DNA from: Ctenosaura bakeri
Lineage: Eukaryota; Chordata; Lepidosauria; Squamata; Iguanidae
Length of the DNA stretch: 64,000 bases
Assembly: GCA_948474755.1 (NCBI GenBank)
Contig: CAOLHI010001030.1
Coordinates: forward strand, 393,544 to 457,543
Direction of reading: 5' to 3'
Part shown: in pieces, positions 57,758-64,000 of the stretch
Position numbering within the stretch: the first letter of the stretch is position 1
Layout of the letters: every line of letters starts with the position of its first letter
Notes under the pieces: generated by a model
Seen by the model: only the letters and a program-made list of their open reading frames with translations
Told to the model about the DNA's origin: nothing
The model's database searches: none
Translations under genes and position numbers: made by a program

Positions 57758-60700
57758 AGTTAAAAATGAACATTTTTAAAAAAAAACTTACAGAGTGAGA
57801 AGTAAAAGCATATAGGCTGAGATTCTGCATTGAGAGATTTATGTATGCTTGCATATATGCTGCTCACCCCTCAAAACTCACCTTGAAGGTTAGTTTCCAC
57901 TACCACAGCCATTTAAATGTTGCTGGGAGTGGGGAGTGGAGGGCAGCTGACGGTATGTCCGGCTATTTTCCTTTAGCTGGGCATGCTGTGACAACTGTCT
58001 GCCTAGACCTCTGGGGGTCTTGCCAGCTCTCTGCAGATGATATCCTTAACAGCACATCCATCTACAGCAAAATAGCTGAACACATCCCTGTTCATTCCCC
58101 TGCTGTCCAACAATAGCAAAATGGCTAAGTTGCAATGTGGTTGTACTGCTTACAAGATAGGCTTTGGAGTGGATTTTGGTTGTTGAATGATTGGAAAAGA
58201 ACATCTGCAACAACAGCAACAACGAAAGAGTACTGTGAAAGTTAAGTCCAACTTATGCCATTATAATTCACAGACAGGATGCCAGCCATAAAATGCCTAT
58301 TGTTACATGCAATTAAATAATACATAGAATGAAAACTCTTTAAAACAAATCCACTAAAATACAAAGAAAAAAAACTTCCCAACAGAACAGCACAGCACTA
58401 AAAGGATTGAGGAGCTTTTTGAGGTCTCTCATTCATAGCTTGCTAACATTGACTTGACAGCAAATAACAATCTTGATTCCTAAAAAGCTGGATAAAGTTT
58501 TTAAAAAATCCCACTGTCTGGGTTCTCTTCTTATGGATGGTGAGGTAGGGGAGAGAGATGATGATTCATTCTTACTCAAAAATGCACAAACATACAGTCA
58601 CCCACTGAAAATGATGAATTGCTTTAAGATAGACAAAGGAAAAAAAACACACAAAGTACATAATAAACCCAAGGTACTCATTAATATGGGTTGTGATGGC
58701 AGCTCCTTGTGCGTGTGTCTGTGCATATCTTTATACTGATCACATAGGGCTTGAAGGGCCAGCAGTGGTTGCTCTGAGCCAAGTTTAAAGTGGAAATCCT
58801 GTTATTATAAACAATAGATCTCTATCACCAGATGCCAGTAAGAAACAGCTTTGTCTGTGATGATTCCCTGTTCAGTACTTGTCTGACCATTGCAGAGAAA
58901 CAGGGTGATAAGCCAGATAGACTGATTCTTGAGTTCATACCTTATTGATCTGTTATTGTGACATTTTCTTGTGGGTGCACAAGCTTACTGTAAAACAAAA
59001 CCATTCTCTTTCAAATGTGACACATTGGGTCTTGAATTTTCATCAATTTTTAATGGAGGTTGGAGAAGTTACTTTTTTAGGTGATCATTGTCAGCCACTG
59101 GCTGTGCTGGCTAGGGAATTTGCAGATGGATAGTCCGAAGAATCACTTTCTCCTACCCCTGGTTTTAAAACAAGTTGCTAAACATTATAAACAGAAATCA
59201 GCCACATAGTTGCTGAGAACCTCTGAATCTTCACTTGGGTAGTAGAGCATTAGTAAGACTAGGTTACAAATATATGATTCTGCTAAGTCTGAAATATGTT
59301 TTTTGAAGCTGTGTTTCAGAGGGTACCTTTGGCTCTTGAGATGTTTTGGATTATAGTTTCCACGCTCTCTTACTGTTGGTTCTGGTTTTTATGGCTCTGA
59401 TTGCTGAAATCCAAACTATCTGGAGACACAAGTTCCCTAAGCCTGGTGTAAACAGAGGCCTGGTCTATATATGCAGAAGAATGAGATGTAAACTGCACTC
59501 TACCATTTCAAGGTGCAGGCAATCTGTTTCTGAATGCTCCCCTATGATTGAAGTCTCTACATGTAGAAGTCTAGCATAGCAAGGTACATCTTTTCTCCCT
59601 CATGTGTATTTTGGTGTGTGTGTGTGTGTGTGTGTGAACTCTTGCAAGAAGCTTTGTATATGAAAGACCAATAAAAAATGGCACCATTCTATTGGTTGCT
59701 TCTGGGCTGCACTTCAGTGTGGTGGTGAAGCTACCTGGAGTTTCAGTCTGAACTTTTAATGGGACTATCTAAGGTAGTAAATCTGTTTTGGGGGAAAGGC
59801 TTTGGTTCAATATTAAACTTTAAGGGAACTGTCCAATGTGCTGAACATATTTTGGGGGTCAGAGTTCAGTACCTTTGATAGCTCCTTTAAAGACTGGACT
59901 AAAACCTGGATTGCCTGAGCCACTGGCAGTCTAAAATGGTTGAGTCTGTTAGGATTCTCCTGCTATATTCTACTGGGTTGCAGCTTCAGGATTCAAAATT
60001 TCTGAGCCACGACTGAAGCTTTTGATGTATTGCATATGTAACTGTTCACACCAGAATATGGACATGTATCCTGAGGTGTCGTTGTGTTTCCATGGATTAT
60101 CAGAACCCATGTTTCTTTGAAAAAATACAGAATTCCTGTGAAATTAACCATTTGCTGTATTGTCCCAATTTTACAGTTCTATTCAAAAACTTTTAAAACC
60201 CTCTTCTTTGGGCTTCTCTTGTAGCTAGCATTGCCTTATTGTTGGTCTCTGTTTATTTCACCTGGCAGGAATTGGGAAATTGTAGCTCTGCAGAAATTGT
60301 TAGACTGCAGCTCCTATCAGGCCTAATTACTACAGCCAACGGGGAAGGATGGGGGAAATTGCAGACCAAAATCTGGAGGGATGCATATTTTCCCACTCCT
60401 GTCATATGATGATTACAATAACGGATGATACTGGATATTTTATTAGGAAAGTGTGGTTATACACAGCATCTGGCTTTAGTACAGGGATTTAGCTTGGATG
60501 GCTTTCAGACATCTCTTGCTCTAACATTCTGCAGGTATGTAGAAAACGGGATTCTGCCAGTTTGGAGATCCACAGCTCCATTTACAGAGCAATCTTGGAT
60601 ATGTTACTCAGAGGTACTCCATATCCCCAGGTAAGTGAATACACAATTTCAGGCTTAAGTAATGATGCCTTTAGAATAATTTCTCCTAACTACAGTTTTC

Positions 60701-60761
60701 TCTGAGAAATTGCACATAATGAAACTGGACTTCAGTTTGCCTGTTTTATGGGGGTTTCTGC
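57758..60761. other. intergenic; microsatellite and short repeat only
   Basis: (TG)n at 59612-59637. 60285-60390 is a diverged copy of the short palindromic repeat seen at 2207. A frame at 60425-60634 ends at a GTAAGT but matches no family I know. Confidence 0.4.
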
Positions 60762-62031
60762 AAAGGGTCGTATTGAAAGTAATGCTTGTCAGGTTGTAAC
60801 TCCTTTATAAACAACATGAAAGATATGCAGCTTCATACATGTGTAAAGTAACTCTCTGTCTACAAAATCAAGATAGTTTCCTTGTGGTGATGCATTTGTG
60901 CCACCTTTGAATCCATGCATCAAATCCACTTTGGAAAAACTCTTTGGGACACTCCTTTGTCTAGTGTCTGATAGTGTCTTCCCCTTTTCCTACATCATAA
61001 AAGCACTGTCTCTGGAGGCTTTCCTTCATCTGACTGAGCAGGTTAAAGTTTGAGGGTGCCAGATCAGGGCTGTAAGGTGTATGTGGTACCTCTGACCATC
61101 CCATTGGTGCAAGAACTTGTGATGTTGCCAAAGAAGTGTGGGATCATGCATTATCATGGTGTAACTGGATTCCATTCTGCTGTTTCTGTGGTCTTTTCAT
61201 ATGGATGGCTTCTTAAAGTTTCTGGAGTGATGCAGTGTGGTGGTGGCTGTTCACTGTTGTCCAACATTCAAGGAAATCATCCCAGTAGACATTCACCATA
61301 ATCTTTTGTGCTGAGTACTGACTTTTAAATTTCTTTGCTCTAGGGGAGGTGGAGTGCTGCCACTCCTAGGACTGATTCTTGGTCTCTGGGTCATACAGAT
61401 ATGCCCAGGTCTCATCACTAGCACAAACATTCCTGAAAAAGGTGTCCTCATGAGCTTCAAATGGTGCCAACAGTTTCAAACATGTGTGCAATCTCTTCTC
61501 TTTCAAACCAGCTGTTAATTGATGAGGAACTCACTTGGCATGCACTTTCCTGCATCCAGTGTTGTGAATAATCTGCTTGACAGCACTGTAACCATAGCCA
61601 AGTTCCTCAACAATCTCTAGGACAACCATATGCTGGTCTATACAAATCATGTCATCCATCCTCTTTTGGTTTTCATCAATGACTAATGATGGCCTTCCAC
61701 TATGTGGTTTGTCTTCAACACTGTTTTTCCTTTCTTTAAACTTTTTTTCCAATCTTCTAACATTACTGTCACTGATTGCTGTCTCACCATATGCATTTCT
61801 GAGCCTTCTGTGGATGTCAGCAGCAGTAGATCCTTCTTTGGTCACAAACTTGATGACTGCTCTTTATTTCTGCTTCATATCCATAGTTATGCAACACCTG
61901 GAGATACAGAAGTTAAGTCAGTGATGCGTTAAGAATTACTCTATCTGGTGATGTGATAGCATCAAATTTGGAATAAAGAAAAGTTGCAAAGAAAATGGCA
62001 CACAGACATTACTTGCAATATGACCCCTTGT
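60762..62031 (-). mobile_element. decayed mariner transposon
   Basis: About 1.27 kb, the usual mariner length, with terminal inverted repeats ('aaagggtcgtattgaaag' near 60762, and the complement of 'aaggggtcatattgcaag' near 62031). The - strand carries a broken transposase. A clear TA duplication at the ends was not found. Confidence 0.75.
60840..61884 (-). pseudogene. mariner transposase pseudogene (third Asp replaced by Asn)
   Basis: From ATG at 61884 downward: helix-turn-helix region (FVTKEGSTAADIHRRL, then EDKPHSGRPS), a second HTH ending IIHNTG, then the catalytic region with SDETW (first Asp), HHDNA (second Asp) and PYSPDLAPSNFNL, where the third catalytic residue of the D34D triad is Asn. 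At least five in-frame stops are present. The enzyme once cut and pasted the element at TA sites. Confidence 0.75.
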
Positions 62032-62268
62032 AGTTATGGTCAGCAAGTTAATGATCTGGTACCACAATTCCACAGATGTACCCATTCTTGATATATTAGT
62101 GTATCTTCAGTGAGAGTCTGCCTGAATGTATAAAAATTGTATCCTGTTGCTATATAGAGAGAACATTAGTTGGAGGGTTTGTAAATTAAAACAATCAATC
62201 AACAATGAATAACACTGGTTTCACTTGTTGCTATAACAATAGAGAACAACCATTACTTGCAATGGTAT
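62032..62268. other. spacer between mariner and DIRS copy 3
   Basis: Ends 'cattacttgcaatggtatg', which echoes the mariner end 'cattacttgcaatatgac' at 62008. DIRS copy 3 may therefore have entered another mariner-type terminus; only one flank is visible. Confidence 0.35.
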
Positions 62269-62319
62269 GAACAGGTTGCTTACCTGTAACTGTGGTTCTT
62301 CGAGTGGTCATCTGTGCCA

Positions 62320-62454
62320 TCATACACTAGGAGCTTTAGCGCCTGCGCGGTAGCGTTCGGAAACTTCTAGAGCTTGTTCGCTTGGCGGGAACCCCTCCCC
62401 CACGCCGGTACTGCGCATGCTCCTCCCGCCGAGCAACGGTCTCTCCTCAGTTCT
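62320..62454 (-). repeat. DIRS copy 3 right inverted terminal repeat
   Basis: 135 bp, same sequence as the terminal repeats of copies 1 and 2. The partner lies outside the window. Confidence 0.88.
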
Positions 62455-62508
62455 GTCGTCCGCCGTAGAACCTACAGGGACCTGAGAAAGAGGGGAGGAA
62501 GGGCGGGT

Positions 62509-62605
62509 GTGTATGATGGCACAGATGACCACTCGAAGAACCACAGTTACAGGTAAGCAACCTGTTCTTCTTTTTCGTGGTCTCTGTGCCTTCATACACT
62601 AGGAG
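62509..62605 (-). repeat. DIRS copy 3 internal complementary region
   Basis: 62509-62567 complements this copy's right end (62269-62327). 62568-62605 gives the left-end sequence, with a small change (ttctttttcg in place of ttcttcttcg). Confidence 0.88.
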
Positions 62606-62641
62606 ACTGTGTAGCTTACCGGTCGGACGGCGGGTCAGGTC

Positions 62642-64000
62642 CTACAGCACGGAAGCCAACACCTCACGTCCAAACCGGGCATCTCTGCGCGACCGGCAGT
62701 CGAGCCTGTAGTGGCGCACGAAGGTCGATGGTTGGGACCAGGTCGCCACACGGCAGAGTTCATGCAGGTCAACTCCTCGCAGGAGGGCCGCAGAAGTAGC
62801 CACAGCTCTGGTGGAGTGGGCTCGAAGCAGGACTGGCGGAGGCTTCCTCGCGAGCTCATACGCCAGTTGAATAGTCCTTACCACCCACTTGGAGAAGCGC
62901 TGGGTGGACACTTTTAGGCCCCTCCGACGTCGCCCGTAGCAAACAAAGAGATGCGGCGTCTGTCGGAAGGAAGCAGTCCTGTCCTTGTAGAAAGCCAATG
63001 CCCGACGCACGTCCAGGGAGTGGAGGGACCGCTCCAACGGTGTCGTCGGGTTCGGGAAGAAGGCAGGCAGGATGATGTCCTGGTTGAGATGGAAACTGGA
63101 CACCACCTTTGGCAGGAACGAGATGTCAGGTCTCAGGACCACCTTGTCCCTGTGGAAGACCATGAAGGGCTCATCGGAACGAAGAGCTGTGATCTCACCC
63201 GCTCGCCTCGCTGAGGTCACCGCTACCAGGAAGGCGGTTTTCATTGTCAGGAGCCTGTCATCCGAGGTCGCCATCGGCTCGAAGGGCGGCTTCGTCAACT
63301 GCGAGAGCACCAGCGAGAGGGACCACGGCGGTAGCGGCGGCGATACCGGCGGGTAGAGATGGTGAAGTCCCTTCAGGAACCGCTTAACGGTATCGTTCCT
63401 GAAGAAGGCCGAGGCAGCAGATCGTGGCGGTTGGTATGCCACGATCGCGGAGAGATACACCTTCAGGGATGGAAACGCCAGGCCCTGTTGCCGGAGGTGC
63501 AGGAGGAAGTGCAGGACGGTCGAGAGCCCCGCGGGCGATACCGGCTCACTCCTCTCGTTAGCGAAGGTCAGGAAGCGTCGCCACTTGTATTGATAGTTGC
63601 GACGGGTGGATTCCTTCCTGGCCGCGACGAGGACGGTACCGAGCACGGGATCGTCTAGTGCGATATCCTCCAGGCATGGAGGGCCAGGCGTGGCAGGTCC
63701 GGATGGAGGACTCGGCCGCCGGAGTGGGAGAGCAGGTCCGGTGTCGGTGGCAACCGGAGCAGGTCGTCTCGCACGGCTCGTAGCAGGGGTGCGAACCAAT
63801 GTTGTCTCGGCCAGTACGGGGCTACCAGGATCGCGTCGGCTCGGTCGGCGAGGATCTTCGATATCGTCCGGCCGAGCAGCGGGAACGGCGGGAACGCGTA
63901 GAGGAGTTCCCCGGTCCACGGAAACTGGAAAGCGTCCCCGATGGAGGCACGATCGTGGCCCGCTCTGGAACAGAATCGGCGACACTTCGCGTTTTCCCTG
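62642..64000 (-). CDS. DIRS copy 3 tyrosine recombinase (5' end outside window)
   Basis: Open from the window edge to TAG at 62644-62642. By alignment with copy 2 the ATG would be near 64075. Arg in SARRAGE, AHSTR, VATW and VRHYRLD are all present, so the catalytic set is complete. Confidence 0.87.
   Translation of the reverse strand, partial: QGKREVSPILFQSGPRSCLHRGRFPVSVDRGTPLRVPAVPAARPDDIEDPRRPSRRDPGSPVLAETTLVRTPATSRARRPAPVATDTGPALPLRRPSPPSGPATPGPPCLEDIALDDPVLGTVLVAARKESTRRNYQYKWRRFLTFANERSEPVSPAGLSTVLHFLLHLRQQGLAFPSLKVYLSAIVAYQPPRSAASAFFRNDTVKRFLKGLHHLYPPVSPPLPPWSLSLVLSQLTKPPFEPMATSDDRLLTMKTAFLVAVTSARRAGEITALRSDEPFMVFHRDKVVLRPDISFLPKVVSSFHLNQDIILPAFFPNPTTPLERSLHSLDVRRALAFYKDRTASFRQTPHLFVCYGRRRRGLKVSTQRFSKWVVRTIQLAYELARKPPPVLLRAHSTRAVATSAALLRGVDLHELCRVATWSQPSTFVRHYRLDCRSRRDARFGREVLASVL
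63655..64000 (-). CDS. DIRS copy 3 RT-RNase H, C-terminal fragment
   Basis: The last about 115 codons of the RT gene, read from the window edge to TAG at 63657-63655. Contains the FPPFPLL and VAPYWPRQHWF segments of the methyltransferase-like tail. Overlaps the recombinase gene in another frame, as in the other copies. Confidence 0.85.
   Translation of the reverse strand, partial: RENAKCRRFCSRAGHDRASIGDAFQFPWTGELLYAFPPFPLLGRTISKILADRADAILVAPYWPRQHWFAPLLRAVRDDLLRLPPTPDLLSHSGGRVLHPDLPRLALHAWRISH

Larger units (their letters stand above)
62269..64000 (-). mobile_element. DIRS-type retrotransposon, copy 3 (3' part, cut by window edge)
   Basis: Reverse orientation. From the left: right end GAACAGGTTGC, inverted terminal repeat 62320-62454, ICR 62509-62605, recombinase, then the RT gene running off the window. 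Visible frames are open. The sequence is closer to copy 2 than to copy 1 at several positions (for example the ACAGG end). Confidence 0.92.

Noticed and set aside
60425..60634. Possible exon with a GTAAGT donor
   Set aside because: No AG acceptor with a good pyrimidine tract fits the frame, and the peptide matches nothing known to me.
6100..64000. Coding exons of the downstream neighbour expected from other vertebrates (HPCAL1)
   Set aside because: No EF-hand coding sequence was found on either strand; the gene must lie outside the window.

Overview
The window is nuclear DNA of a reptile, most likely a squamate (lizard or snake). The evidence is one vertebrate host gene with large introns and consensus splice sites, plus a repeat set typical of squamates: tRNA-, MIR-like- and 5S-derived SINEs, a CR1 tail, 5'-truncated L1 copies, short palindromic DNA transposons, solo LTRs, a dead mariner and DIRS retrotransposons. 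The species cannot be named from the sequence alone.

Layout. (1) 1-6.1 kb: the last six coding exons and 3' UTR of RRM2, the small subunit of class I ribonucleotide reductase, on the + strand; the first part of the gene lies left of the window. (2) 6.1-39.1 kb: no host coding sequence recognised. This stretch holds dispersed repeats, three solo LTRs of one family (13260-14168, 28857-29802, 31107-32011) each with its own 4-bp target duplication, palindromic transposons with 3-bp duplications, a 5S rRNA-derived SINE, and a few repeat-free stretches that might be conserved non-coding DNA. (3) 39.2-54.0 kb: two nearly complete DIRS-type tyrosine-recombinase retrotransposons in the same orientation, about 6.07 and 6.09 kb long. 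The first sits in a palindromic transposon. The second sits in an L1 copy that is itself flanked by a 20-bp duplication. (4) 54.0-62.3 kb: more nested DNA transposons (Harbinger-like and hAT-like) and a decayed mariner. (5) 62.27-64.0 kb: the 3' end of a third DIRS copy on the - strand, cut by the window edge.

How the DIRS genes work together. Each element encodes three products: a gag-like ORF1 with an N-terminal Cys/His zinc-binding cluster and a long Arg/Ser-rich region; an RT-RNase H protein with a methyltransferase-like tail; and a tyrosine recombinase whose frame overlaps the end of the RT gene. Inverted terminal repeats flank the genes. An internal complementary region (ICR) is the reverse complement of the left end joined to the right end, which is the expected template for closing a circular cDNA that the recombinase then inserts. 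In copy 2 (46456-52540) all three frames are open, so it is a candidate autonomous element. Copy 1 has a 1-nt deletion in ORF1 and GTG in place of the RT ATG. Copy 3 is intact as far as it can be seen. ORF1 and RT are joined by the sequence TGACATG, suggesting termination-reinitiation.
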